Positions 22,318 to 35,585 of a stretch of 64,000 nt of DNA are shown here, in pieces. This DNA is from Histoplasma ohiense. Its lineage: Eukaryota; Ascomycota; Eurotiomycetes; Onygenales; Ajellomycetaceae. The DNA lies in the NCBI GenBank assembly GCA_017607445.1, contig JAEVHH010000002.1, positions 2,471,501 through 2,535,500 of the forward strand. Direction: 5' to 3'. Position 1 is the stretch's first letter. Each line of letters starts with the position of its first letter. Position numbers and translations under genes: made by a program. Below the pieces are notes generated by a model. It saw only the letters and a program-made list of their open reading frames with translations, did no database searches and was not told where the DNA came from.

Positions 22318-24923
22318 ATGGGTGAAGATTCCGCCAACGCTTCAATTCCCGCGAACGAGGAAGAAAGCCTCCCTCACAGACCAGCTATGGACGCCCACCC
22401 CTCCGACCCCAATGCCCCGCCTCCGCAAAAAGCTGTAAAAACGAAACCGAAAAAGCCTGAGCCTACAGCAGAAGCGCCGCTTCCAGATTTCATTATAGAG
22501 CGAAATAAGCTTTTCGAAGAACTTAAACAGAAACATGATGAAGAATTAAAACATAAATCCCGCTTTGATATCAACATTACGATTGACATTGGAGACTCGA
22601 ACCCCTCCACCATCATTGGTAAGGCATGGGAAACCACACCAGGCTCGTTTTTACGTGATATACCCAAGGAAATTAGTTCTACTGTGGTGATTGCCAAGCT
22701 AGATGGAAAGGAACTTTGGGATTTAGATAGACCATTGGAGAGGGATTGTAGGGTGACCTTCCTGCCGTTTGACTCGATTGAGGGAAGAGAGGTTTTCTGG
22801 CATTCTAGTGCTCACGTGCTGGGTGAGGCTTGCGAGTGCTATTACGGGTGTCTACTCTCCCATGGCCCGCCGACGCCTCAAGGGTTTTTCTATGACATGG
22901 CCTTAGAGCCGGGGTAGGTCTCTGCTCCCCTTGTTGTCGCCCATTTTTGACGGCTTTCACTGATGTGGAATTATAGTCATGTTGTGAAGGAAAGCGATTG
23001 GCCCGCGCTCGACACAAAAGCAGCCCGCATTTTCAAAGAAAAACAGCCTTTTGACAGACTGGAAGTTTCGAAATCGGATCTGAAGAAAATGTTCGCCTAT
23101 AGCAAATATAAATTGCACTACATCAATAACCTTGTTGAAGGAGAGAGTAGCACAGTTTATCGATGTGGTACCCTGGTTGACCTTTGCAGGGGGCCTCATA
23201 TCCAAAATACAGGCAAAATTAAGATCATGAAGATTATGCAGGTGCGAACAATGCCATCCGGTTTCACGGCTTAAAGCTAATACCTCCTCAAGAATTCCGC
23301 TGCGTATTTCCTGGGTGATCAATCTAATGATGCTCTACAACGGATACGTGGTGTTGCGTTCCCCGATAAGAAGCAAATGCAAGAGCATTTGAAATTCCTC
23401 GAAGAAGCTGAAAAGAGGAACCACCTTAGAATTGGAAAGGATCAGGATTTGTTTTTCTTCGACGAGGTTTCCCCAGGATGCCCATTTTTGCTTCCTAATG
23501 GAACGAAAATTTTCAATGCCTTGCAGGCACTTCTGCGATCTGAGTATCGTAAGCGCGGCTACCAGGAGGTTCAATCACCAAACATGTACGATGTCGGTAT
23601 CTGGCGCCAATCCGGGCATTGGCAACATTATAAGGACGACATGTTCAAGCTGGATATCGAGAAGAGAACCTGGGCATTGAAACCAATGAATTGCCCAGGA
23701 CATGCGATCATGTTTGGGCACAGAGAACGAAGCTATCGAGAACTACCTCTTCGGATTGCGGATTTCGGAGTGCTGCATCGGAATGAAGCATCTGGTGCCC
23801 TTCACGGGCTCACGAGGGTGCGGAAGTTCCAGCAAGATGACACTCACATATTCTGTACTGAAGATCAGGTGAAAACTATACTTCTTCACTTTTTATCCTA
23901 GTTATTTGACTAATTCCCGGCATAGATTATGCAAGAGATTGATGGCCTTTTCGATTTCCTTCGTGCTATCTACGGATTATTCGGCTTTAGCTTCAAACTA
24001 AAATTATCCACAAGGCCGGAGAAGTACATGGGAAAGCTAGAGACTTGGAATTATGCCGAGGATCAACTACGTGCTGCTATGACTAAATTTAAGGGTAATG
24101 ACTGGGAGGTTGACGAGGGGGATGGCGCCTTCTATGGACCTAAAATTGATGTCACGATCCAAGACGCATTAAAGAGAGAGTTCCAGTGTGCTACCATCCA
24201 ACTGGATTATCAAATGCCTGTGAACTTTAAGTTGGAATATATGACTGGTGAGACGGGAGCCAAAGCGAAGACTGAAGAGAAATCAGCCGGAGCACCCGCA
24301 GCGAAGACGGCAGACAAGCCAGCAGGAGATGCTGCCAAACCAGATGTTCCTCCCACAAGTAGCGACGAGCCAGGTCCAGGCCGCGCTCGCCCAGTTGTTA
24401 TTCATAGAGCTATAATTGGCAGCTTCGAGCGGTTTTTTGGTATCATCATCGAGCATTTCGGCGGAAAGTGGCCGTTCTGGCTTAGCCCGCGTCAAATCTT
24501 GATTGTGCCCGTCATGCCTGCTGTCAATGACTACGTTGAGGAGCTGCAGCGGATTCTCAAAGAAGATAAATTAAACGTCGACATTGATATCAGCGGAAAT
24601 ACGATGCAGAAGAAAATCCGCACCGGCCAGATCGCGCAATATAATTTTATCTTCGGTAAACTATGATTTTCTTCCCCAATTCTCCCGTTCAATGATGTTT
24701 CGCTAGCCTCTCACCGAGCACTGAGCTACTGTTATTATGCTAATCGCAATGTTTTTCCAATAATGTAGTTGTCGGTGCCCAAGAGAAGTCGACCCGCACG
24801 GTGAACATCCGCAACCGTGATGATCCTAGCTCTCAAGCTAAAGGAAGTCTTGTTCCCTTAGAGGAAGCTCGAGCCAAGCTACGTGCTCTTCGTAAGGAGC
24901 GCCGACTTGTGAACGAACTCTAG
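22318..24923 (+). CDS. THS1: Threonyl-tRNA synthetase
   Basis: Five exons: 22318-22913, 22977-23241, 23293-23868, 23926-24655 and 24769-24923, giving 773 aa. This class II synthetase charges tRNA-Thr. Domains in order: a charged N-terminal extension with KPKKPEP, a TGS domain (about 85-145), and the editing/SAD region with HSSAHVLGEA, whose metal-binding His is in HSSAH. The catalytic core follows, with WALKPMNCPGH, motif 2 LHRNEASGALHGLTRVRKF, and motif 3 at IHRAIIGSFERF. The C-terminal anticodon-binding domain runs from about residue 655. An insert of about 43 residues, rich in Ala, Lys, Pro and Asp (589-631), lies just before motif 3. ATG 22318 follows directly on the short divergent promoter. 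Confidence 0.95.
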
Positions 24924-27900
24924 ATAGACGTTACGTAGTACGAAAGATGAAATCAATTGAAATCTCTGTGAGAGATTATTTTTAATGTCAATTTCGGGAG
25001 AGGGGTTAGCCCGTTCCAGCTTTTAACAATAAGTAACGAGAAGAGTATAAATGAAAAAAAAAAAAAAAAGAAAAAAAAATTTAAAGAAAAAAAATTTTGA
25101 CAGACGGACCGATCCAGAGAAAAATAAATACTGTCGTAGAAAGGGGCTGGATATGTAGAGTCAGTCTCTAGAATTCGAGCAGTTAGCTGAGCCAGGATGA
25201 GCCAGCTCCCTTCCGCTCAAAATCATGAAGTAATAATGTGTTTCTCGCGGTCAAGTGCGTCAATTGCACTGAACTCCTCAACATGTAGAAATTCATCTTA
25301 GTCAGGACGTGGGTGCATGCGGAGTGTGACTGTGGCGGCCTCCATATTTCTAGGATTGTGTTGGCGAGAGGTTTGGCATAACGCTTCCATGAGGTTATTG
25401 TTGGTGTCGACCGTTGATAGGGCCGACCGCCCAAAGTGATTGAGAACAACTGAACCTATATCGAGGCCTTCGAGGTGTTGGAGGAAAACCTGCTTCAATG
25501 TAACCGTCGAAGAATGTGCATCTGAATGCGGCCTTCGCCTTACAATAAAGGGTGCTTCCATCTCTTCCCCCCCAACACACACACAAAGCTATTAACAGCA
25601 ATCTGATCTCATAAACAGTCTTCCATGGATACTGTCATGGTGGAGCGGCTTGTCTAGTCTTCTATCCTCCGTTTGGATAGTTCTTCAGTGCAGCTCGCGA
25701 TTCCAGCAGATATGCTCGATTCTGGGTACATTGACTCTTTAGGCTAGTGCCATTGAGCCAAAAGTACCTCGATCAGATCTACGGTCGATCGGGAACGGCT
25801 ATTAAATTATAGGACAATTTGCGCGACGCTGTATTTAACATCCTATTCCCCGCCTCGCGTCAGGACACTTGGATCAGTTGACCAAAGGCCATTTATTGGT
25901 ATGGCACAGAGCCCCACGCTTTCACCAGAGGAGCCCTTGAAGCGATTGTGAGCATCGTGAAACCACATGGTCGATTGGCTATATGATGATCCCACGGAAT
26001 TTTGCAGTCTAGGTCCGAATACCTAAAGGATTCGACCGAATTTCGGAGGAGCGGAAATCTGCTTCAATCCTGGATTCTAACATGAGTTTGATTGACCATA
26101 ATCTGCAGGAGAGTCAAGGAAGTTATTGAAGCCAGCAAAGAGAATCGTAAAAGATGACCAATTGAAAAGATCAAGAGGTGTTAGCAGGAGGATGAAAATG
26201 GAAGAAAATGGAAATGAAAATCTCAAGAGAATAATGCTGCTGCCTAAGGGGCTAACTGGCATTCTCAGTGGAGTATGCACCATTTCCAAGGTTCTTTTGT
26301 CCCAAGTGGATGCGCCAAGTTCAGGATCGCTCGCGCCAAGTGCTAGTAGCTTTGGCATCTCGAGGCTAGCGGCTAGATGGCGGGGTTATGAATTTGGAAA
26401 TTTCCATCAGCCTCAGGCCATGACTCTGGCTTCCCTGGTGAGTGCTGTTCATGGTGAGAGGAGTGGGAATCACTTCATCGTATAAGGTGAAAGGAATGAT
26501 GATTTTGAGTCAGCATGAATATGGCCAAGAAAACGAGCTAACCCCATCACCATGGGCATGGGCATGGGCATGGGCTATTGGTATGTTGGTGAAGGTTAAA
26601 TCAGCTCTTTTGCCATCATAAGCAGTAATGTATATCCCCATGGGTGGCCAAGCCAGGGTTGCACTGGAGAGACCCTGCGTAGAATTGGAATGAAGACCAA
26701 CACCAGACTTGAGATGACATTGGGGGTTTTGGTTTCCACAAAACCCTCTTCCGAATAAGCAACACACAAATAATGATCAACTGATTGATATGAGTAAGTG
26801 TAACGTTATATTACTGTTATGTCCGTTTCGGTCGGTGTGTCACTGTCAGCTCTGATAGAGAGCAATGATTGAGCTGAAGACAAGCCGGGTGAGGATAGCA
26901 AATGGATTCTGAGTTTTTTGGGCGATGGGTGGTAATGAAAAACTGTTGCGATAGTCTGTTGAATCAGCGGTGGTGGTCAGATATGGAATAAAGAGAGCTT
27001 CCTCGGTTGATTTAAGCAATGTTAAGGTTTCATGAGAACTGAGAGTGAAAAGGATCAGTGCCATTCCGTGCAACGAAAGGAGTCCGACTTAAGGGGAATA
27101 TGGTCCCAGAGACCTGGAAACTTCAGATGGCTAGAGATGCTCCTTGTCTGGAGGTTGCTGGAGCTATTGGTACAGTGCCTATACAGCTGCTTTTGATCAA
27201 AACCCTATCACTCGTCTCTGGAAGAAATAGGCTAGCAACTGATTTTTCATTCATAATTGTAATAGCTCCATAGATAATAAAAATAAAAAGATCAAGGAGT
27301 TGTATCGCTAGAACCATGTTCAAACTGATATTCCGTAAACCATTCAATTTGGCTGAGCTTCCAGTAGCGCCCATTTGCCAGATGAACTCCATAAGCTTGA
27401 TGGAGGCGCGATCTAGTCCCTCGTGGCTCTTGAGCTCATTCTAGCTGGTGCAAGGAGATTCGTAAATATGAGTCACAGATGTGGACGGTGTGAACAAGGT
27501 GATGTTTTTGAGCCATTGTCGTGATTCCCTTTGATCCCCCCCAGCCTGACATCGATGTTGTTTAGCCAGAATGAAAGCTCGAACAACCTTTCTTGAACTC
27601 AGTTGAGCTAACGCACCATCCCGGCTGCTACGCAGGAGATACTGCAAAATCGCAATGAGATCCTGGTCGACTTCGGATACTTTACCCCTCTAGGTCAGAA
27701 GTTACTATTTGTCAAGATTTCGAAGTTGCCCGTTTCGTCAATTCCTTGACCTCTGCAGGTGTCTAAACTGTAGATTTCTTCATTCAGGGCTCAATCATCA
27801 TGCCTGAGTATTTAAGAACAGGCAAAGACCGAGGTCTTGCTGACATGAAATTTTACACCTTGAGTCGAGGTGGAGGTAAGTTACTGAAACAGAGAAGTCG

Positions 27901-28988
27901 CACCCTGTATTCCGGCCAGTATTTCCAACTGTTTGAAATTGACGCAAAGGTGGGAAGATCAAGACATCTCCGCGTTGGCTAGTTGAAGATGTTCTCGGAG
28001 TGAACTTTCTTCACAGCCCATATATGATCCCTTTCTTGCGGTTCACCAGCCGACTTGTTTAACCGTAATGCGTAGAGAAGTTCAGTTCAGAAATATTGCA
28101 TTTCACAAGGGCGATGAGAGAGGTATTAGTGTTTGTGGAGAGGTCTGGGCGCACTGGAAGCCACTGCAACTGCTCGTTATTTATGTCAGCCACATCGTCA
28201 GGATGCATGCGCTGTCAAAGTATCACGATATGAGTGTTTCGGGCCTTTTCCATTGGGGCGAGCCCAATTAAATTCACGATACCAGCTGCTCCCCAACCAA
28301 CATCGAGCACGCCCATCCAAGGACAAATCAATGCCACTCCTGTGGTTGGTGTGTCGGGTCGGGGCTGACAAATGGCCGGTGCTGAGTTGACTTTGGACCT
28401 AGCCTGTTTGGGCCAGCTAATCTTCTCGGCTACTTTTTGTCAATCCGATTACGGCTTCAAGACCTAGCGGGAAAAAAAGCAAACAAGCCTGCGAGATTCA
28501 TCTTAGCTTTGTGAACACTCATGTTCTGTTCTCTGGGCATATGAATCGGGAGGAAGAACCTCCCTGCTCTCGACCACATTACTGACTTGAGCTTCGGTTT
28601 ATACGAGTACCGAAATAACATCCCAAGGTCCACTCCGAATCCCATATGCCACTGTTCATATGCTGACAAACGAGGGGCCCATACATTGACGTATATCAAT
28701 CAAGCATCACCTTATTCTCTCTGCCATCTTCGACTTTGGCTGTCCACGCTTGCTAATCCTCGTCACGGCGTCATACGAACTCCTGCATCGAGCTCCCTTT
28801 TACATACGCCCTTCATCGTGAGCGCAGTTTTGGTCACCCGTGTTAACCGTTAGTTGCTAGCGGACATAGCTTGTTGTCCCTCCTCCGCCGGACAGATCTC
28901 CTTTATGCCCTTTCTGTTCTGAACTCAGAGATATCAATACAGCCACGCTCCTTATTGCGCTACTGCCATCGACCCCTTGCTTAGAAAA
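24924..28988. other. Gene desert of about 4 kb
   Basis: No intact gene was recognised. The left end is the ThrRS 3' UTR and an A-rich run (25053-25097). A GGGCAT hexamer occurs four times near 26555-26575. The right end (about 28700-28988) is the promoter and leader of the transcription-factor gene. A possible decayed methyltransferase fragment is listed separately. Confidence 0.45.
25812..25988 (+). pseudogene. Possible decayed methyltransferase fragment
   Basis: One frame reads NLRDAVFNILFPAS, an in-frame TGA, and then a stretch including GTEPHAF and IVSIVKPHGRLAI before TGA. The last piece resembles the (A/V)LKPGGRLAI end of UbiE-type SAM methyltransferases. The interrupting TAG and TGA codons could derive from CAG and CGA by C-to-T change, as in repeat-induced point mutation. 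The match is short and may be chance. Confidence 0.22.
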
Positions 28989-31900
28989 ATGGATAATCTC
29001 GGTGGAGTAGATGCAGATAGCATGGGATTCGATATGAACATGGTGGTCAACCAACCCCCACAGATATTCGGGGCGTACAATCCTGATGGTTCGCCCATAA
29101 CACCATCTCTTCCAGGACCAGTGTTTCCCGAAGACCACCTAAGTGGCAATATGGAGGAGAGTAACGATGCGAAGAGGCGGAGAATTGCAAGAGTATGTCT
29201 GAAGGGGTAGTGTCAGTTTTCGTTTCCTAAGGTTTTATGCTCATTGATGGTTTTAGGCATGTGATATGTGCCGAAAAAAGAAGATTAAGTGCGACGGAAA
29301 GATGCCAAAATGCTCGCACTGTATAAACTATAAAACCGAGTGTATCTTCACTCAGGTGGAAAAGAAGCGGAATCCACCGAAAGGGTACGGTCGATTGCAT
29401 CTGAAAATCTTCCACACTCGCTAATACTGTCCAACAGAGCCAAATACATAGAAGGACTGGAAAATCGATTGGGCCGCATGGAATCCTTACTACGACTATC
29501 CGGATTGTTAACGGAAGCTGACGCTGGTAAAACAGATCTTAGTGCTCTTGAGAAACGGCTTGCAGATAAGTCAAGCCAACCCGGTGGCTTGTCGTCCAAG
29601 CCGTCAACCGCATCCTTTGGCTTTAATCAAACCAACCAACCATCCCCCATAACTTCTACACCACATGCAGATTCTCACACCAGCCCAAGGACCGCGGCTA
29701 CTTCGCCAGACTCTCAAAAGGAGACGGAGGCTGAGTTAGATTCTCTATCAGATATGATGTGTTCTTTGGTCACCAACAATTGCGGGGAGACTCGATATAT
29801 TGGTAACGACCCAATCTCTAGTTATCCTGTTAAGACTCGAGTTAACATAATGCAGGATCATCGTCTGGCTTCTCAATATTCTCACCGAAGGGCATCCAAT
29901 GGGTCAACAAGAAAACGGGAGATTCATCGTTTCAGGATATGATATCATCCGCATATGTAGATGACAATAAATGGATATATTGGAAGCCAGAGGTTTTCAG
30001 TGACATATTCGCTCGTCGTGTTTTCAAACCGTTACCCCCCCGAGAGGAAGCTCTATCCCTCTTTAAAGATTATTTTGAGAACTTCAATTGTGTCTTCCCT
30101 CTCTTTCACGAACCCACATTTATGCACCTGGTCGAACGACAGTACTCCCGCGACCCTTACGAAGGCTCTGGATGGTGGGCCAGCATCAATGTGGTATTAG
30201 CTATATCTCATCGGCTACGAATTATGAGTAACTTGGTGCCGCAAGAGGAAGATAAAAAAGCCTGGTTGTATCTGAAGAATGCGATGGGTGTTTTGACTGA
30301 ATTGACGATGAGAAATACTGATCTCCTGAGTGTGCAAGCACTTATTGGAATGGTAAGTTTGATTCAATAGTGCTAATAACCGGACCAACTACCAACTACA
30401 ATGGAGTATGCTACGGTAGCTAACACTTCCCAGTCACTTTTCCTACAGGGAACTCCTAACCCACAACCAACATTTTTCCTAGTCGCCGCAGCGATCCGCC
30501 TCTCGCATAGTATAGGTCTGCACAAACGCGGGTCTGGATTTGGTTTGAACCCTGTTGAGCTTGAGCAGCGAAAGCGAGTTTTTTGGATCGCATACATACT
30601 AGACAAAGAGTATGTATTACTGCCTGTGTTATTTGTAGACATCCCTAATAATATGCTTACACAAATAACTTACACTATTTTATTTTAGTCTATGTCTTCG
30701 ATCTGGGAGGCCCCCGGTACAGGATGACGACGATATGAATGTCGAGCTTCCTAGTGAAGATCCTCCAGATAATATTGGAAACGTACCACTCTCTGATGGT
30801 AAAGGAAAAATAAATCTTTTCCGATTGATGTGCATATTTGCATCAATCGAAAGTAAAGTATATAAACAACTCTATTCCACCAAAGCCGCACGACAATCAG
30901 ATGGTGAGCTTCTCAATACGATTGGAGAACTTGATCGAGAGCTTGAAGAATGGAAAGACAGTATACCACTTGATTTCCGGCCTGAACATGAGATCAAAGC
31001 TACGCACCGTCCGTTGATTCTTCATATAGTAGTGTTACACTTTGCTTACTATAACTGTCTGACCACAATTCACCGGATGTCTGTTCATCATGGATATTGG
31101 ACTAGCCGATTATCGAATTATGCAATCCAAGGTTTGAACGCGAGGCCTTTGAATCCTCGTGTGTTTTCTTCTGCTGTTCTTTGTGTTTCTGCTGCACGCG
31201 CCTCCATACATTTGATCAAATATATACCCCAAGGCGACTTTGCCTGTGTTTGGTAAGTAGCCTCAAAACTCTATAGTCTTATAGTGTGGGTATGCAAGGC
31301 TTATTTCTGTATGTCCAGGTTGATTCTTTACTTTCCTATTTCCGCATTGGTCACGCTGTTTGCAAATATACTTCAAAACCCACAAGATGCCCGTGCACGA
31401 TCTGATGTCAAATTAATGGGACTTGTCGTAAATTTTCTTTCGATGCTCGTCGCCGATGAATCGAACGGGAGTGTTAGACGAATGCTGGGCGTCTGCTCTG
31501 AATTCGAGAGAATAGCAAAGGTTGTGCTGGAGAGGGCTGAAAAGGAATCTCAGACAAAACGGAAGCGTCGGGCTGGAGGTGATGACAATAGCAACAATGA
31601 TGAAGGACCTGTCCAACCGCCTGGCAGTGACCATCAAGCTAGCTCCGCGCCGGATATCCAACCGGAAGATGTCACACCTAAAGAATCTTTACCTACGCAA
31701 ACTTTCCAACAAACAAATTCAGGTATCCAGCCAACGAGCCAAAGCAATGGAAATGTTTACTTTAACCAACCTGCTCGTATGGAGCCAGAATCATCAACAC
31801 CAGCAGCGACAACCGCGGCGACAGTGACAACGGCATCAGTCACGTCTGGAGCCCATTTTGGACGGGGATACGAGGAGAATTTTTCTTCAGAAATGTTGAC

Positions 31901-32102
31901 CCCTAACCAGGTGAATCCAAGTGCATTCACTAGCGGCGGCCCGTCATTCTCCAGCCCGAGTCCAATGCCCATAGATTTCTCGTCATTTCAACAACCATTT
32001 GTGCCCCAGGAACTCTGGCAGATGCCAATGACATTAGAGTGGGACTGGGCGGACGTGCCCAGTAACTTCCCATTCGCAAACGGAGACGAGCACCAGGCAT
32101 AG
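28989..32102 (+). CDS. Zn(II)2Cys6 fungal-specific transcription factor
   Basis: Seven exons: 28989-29192, 29257-29384, 29438-29802, 29856-30352, 30434-30609, 30689-31252 and 31319-32102, giving 905 aa. The zinc cluster (about 70-98) has the spacing C-X2-C-X6-C-X6-C-X2-C-X6-C with RKKKIKCDGK, then a basic linker EKKRNPPKG and a short coiled coil beginning YIEGLENRLGRM. The middle-homology (Fungal_trans) region covers about 260-600, including YWKPEVFSDIFARRVFKPLP, AAAIRLSHSIGLHKRG and KRVFWIAYILDK. The tail is Gln/Ser/Pro-rich and probably activating. I recall near-identical uncharacterised regulators across Eurotiomycetes but cannot assign a named regulator or target. Confidence 0.85.
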
Positions 32103-32779
32103 TTGACCCAGGTTGGTCAACTTAGGCCACCTTCATTTTGGAAAAAAGCTGTTGTTGGGGCTGTGGGGGAATGGAAACTAAGCGGAGAGGATTGACTTTT
32201 GAAAAGATGGAAAACATAGAAAACGGACTGACTTTTATACTGCATTCTTCATGAGATATCTCTGATACGGAAGCTAATTGGCGCTTGGGGGAACACTCCG
32301 CTGCGTATGTTCTGGTGATGGATTCAATTTTCTGAGACGGTTGTAGAAACTGGCGCTTTATTCGGAATCTCTGTAAATGTATAATATGTAGCTAAATATC
32401 CACTTGCATCATTGAGCATTATCTTTCACGACATACTTTTAGCTTTGTAAATAACGACCATGCGGGAGGATCTGGCCCCTGAGATGGATGCTGGATGGTT
32501 CCGTGGGACCGGTGGATGAGTCAGCCAGTGCAAAAATTCGGAAACGGAATTTCAACAATTCCTGCCGCATCGCCTTCAGCCAATCTTCACATTCGCTCTC
32601 CAACGAACGCAAGAATTTATCTGGGATTATTGATCGTCCTCCCTTTTGTTTACTTTAATTCCCCTTATATATACTAGCGAAGTGACGCTCCTATGGGTTC
32701 TTCACGCCTTAGTTACTATTGAGCGTCTACCAAACCTCTTGTCGCCTTCCGCACGCTCCACCTCCATCCTGCCGCGACA
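32103..32779. other. Intergenic region, transcription factor to m-AAA protease
   Basis: Holds a 3' UTR and the promoter of the next gene. The stretch 32640-32780 is CT-rich. No coding signal was seen. Confidence 0.55.
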
Positions 32780-35585
32780 ATGGCCAGTTTTATTCGACGG
32801 CCTGGCAATCTTGCTCGATCTTCGGGGACAGCGGCGGGGCGCCCTATATACCTCCGATACTTTCTCCCTTCATCGCGGCAATCATATCTTTCCCCGGCTA
32901 TAGCAAAAGCTCGCCAGTCCCGCTCGTATATCACGCAGTTCCGGCGATTTCCAAATCTTGGCAGGGAAGGCGGGAAACCTCCTCCCTCTGTTAACGATGA
33001 AGATTCGGGTCAACCATTTCCCTCCGGAAAACCGCCTTCCGGGGGATCAAACGGCAAGGAACCCGAGAAGCCAAAGTACCGGGCAAGTCAGCAAGAGATC
33101 GAAGAGCTTGATTATGTGCTGGGAATGGTGAGGAACAAGCTTCCTGCGTCGCAGAAAAAATTTGTGGAAGAGATGGCAGAAGTATTCAAAGAAGAAGGTG
33201 TTCCGGACGATGTCAAGCAACTTATCAAACAAGTCAAGGAATCCAATCAATTCACCCTTGCACACGCAACCCAGATATTTCGGATATGGACTCGACATGG
33301 CCCAGTGGTTGCGGCGAAGATGGCAGACAGGGATTCCCGTCAACAACGCCTATATTCGTCCGAGAAATCTGAGAAATGGAACGAGAAAAGGACTGGACAG
33401 GACGAGAGCAAGTCGAAGGATGAAACTGGAGGATCCCATCAGGAAAAAAAGCAGGATCAGAAACAGCGGGATCAGAAAAACGGTCCCAAGGGACCGAATT
33501 TCAACGCCAACACTCCTTTTGATTTCAAATTCAAACTTGACCCGGCCTCCTTTCTGGTCGCTACCTTTCTCTCTTACTACTTGTATCGGAGCGTTATTCC
33601 CGGCGAGGTCAATAAGGATATTACATGGCAGGAATTCAGAAACACGTTTTTGGATAAAGGCCTCGTGTCCAAATTGACGGTACGAAACGGCAAGAAGGTG
33701 CGGGTTGAGCTTCACCGTGAAGCTGTTGCAAACGTATATCCTGAATCGCCCGCGACACAACCAAATTTCTACTATGTCTTTGCAATCGGATCCGTTGAGG
33801 GATTTGAAAGGAAAATTGATCAGGCTCAGGTGGAGCTCGGTATACCAACCTCTGAACGTATCCCGGTGGATTACCAAGATGAAGTTTCCTGGGGGGGTAC
33901 GTTACTTAGTTTTGCCCCAACGCTCGTGCTTATAGGCACCGGCATCTGGCTTTCGAGACGCGCTACAGGTGGAGGTGGCCAGAGTGGCATATTTGGCATG
34001 GGGAAAAGCAGGGCGAAGAGATTCAATCACGAGACTGATGTCAAGACAAAGTTCTCTGACGTGGCCGGTATGGACGAGGCCAAAGTTGAAATTATGGAAT
34101 TCGTTAGCTTTCTGAAGAAACCTGAACAGTTCCAACGACTTGGTGCGAAGATCCCCAGAGGTGCCATCCTTTCCGGGCCACCGGGTACTGGTAAGACACT
34201 ACTGGCAAAAGCTACCGCTGGCGAGTCTGGTGTCCCATTTTACAGCGTGAGCGGTTCTGAATTTGTCGAAATGTTTGTCGGCGTTGGGCCTTCGCGAGTT
34301 CGTGATCTATTTGCAACGGCGCGGAAAAACACTCCTTGTATTATATTCATTGATGAGATTGATGCGATTGGAAAGTCGAGATCCAAAAATGCCTACGGCG
34401 GTGGTAATGACGAACGGGAAAGCACACTGAATCAGATTCTCACTGAAATGGATGGTTTCAACACTTCCGACCAAGTTGTCGTATTGGCCGGAACCAATCG
34501 AGTCGATATCCTTGATAAGGCACTGTTACGACCTGGCCGATTTGACAGACATATCGCCATTGATAGGCCAACAATGGATGGCCGTAAACAGATTTTCCGC
34601 GTTCACTTAAAGAAGATTGTCACTAAAGTTGATTTGGACTACTTGACTGGTAGATTGGCTGCCTTGACACCTGGTTTCTCTGGAGCAGATATTGCCAACT
34701 GTGTCAACGAGGCTGCACTAGTTGGTAAGCAGAATTCCATCTGGAAATACTCTTTATATGCTAACCTTTCGTCCAGCCGCCCGCTACCGTGCCGATGAGG
34801 TAACCATGGCCCATTTCGAGCAAGCGATTGAGCGTGTTATTGGTGGTCTAGAAAAGAAATCGTTGGTTCTATCTCCTGAGGAAAAGAAAACAGTGGCGTA
34901 TCACGAAGCTGGCCATGCTATATGTGGCTGGTACTTCAAGTATGCTGATCCATTACTGAAAGTATCCATAATTCCCCGCGGACAAGGTGCCTTAGGCTAT
35001 GCCCAGTACCTACCGGCCCAGGGGGATACCTACTTGATGAATTTCAACCAGCTCATGGATCGAATGGCGATGACCCTTGGTGGCCGTGTTAGCGAGGAGC
35101 TTCATTTCGACACTGTGACGAGTGGTGCAAGTGATGACTTCAACAAAGTCACCCGCATGGCCAGCGCCATGGTCACAAAATTCGGGATGTCTCAGAAAAT
35201 TGGCTATTTGTACTATGATGAAGAACAACAACAATTTCAAAAACCCTTCTCAGAAGACACTGCGCGGGACATCGACATGGAAGTTCGACGGATTGTCAAT
35301 GAAGCTTACGACAAGTGCCGTAAACTCCTAACGGAGAAGAAAGCCGAAATCGGCATTGTAGCTGAGGAGCTTCTGAGCAAGGAAGTGCTTAGCCGTGATG
35401 ATTTGGTCCGTCTGCTTGGCCCACGGCCATTCCCTGAATCTGGCGAATTTGCGAAGTATTTCGACGGTGGGCACGGCAGAGGGACTATAGCACCACCTCC
35501 TCCACCGACAGAGGCTCTCGCGGAAAAACCAGAGACAAGTCGATTAGAGGAGAACGAAGATCCCGCACCGTCGCATTCAGCATAA
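32780..35585 (+). CDS. Mitochondrial m-AAA protease subunit (Yta12/Afg3-like)
   Basis: Exons are 32780-34724 and 34777-35585, giving 917 aa. It is an inner-membrane ATP-dependent metalloprotease facing the matrix, for protein quality control and processing. The N-terminus is Arg-rich and aromatic without early acids, as a presequence should be. A Lys/Glu-rich charged segment precedes two membrane helices at about 254-272 and 371-391. The AAA module has Walker A GPPGTGKT (466-473), Walker B IIFIDEID (about 520-527) and LRPGRFDR. The peptidase has HEAGH (691-695) and a downstream acidic ligand region near SGASDDF. Length and layout fit the m-AAA family. Which of the two paralogs (Yta10 or Yta12) cannot be fixed by eye. 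Confidence 0.92.
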
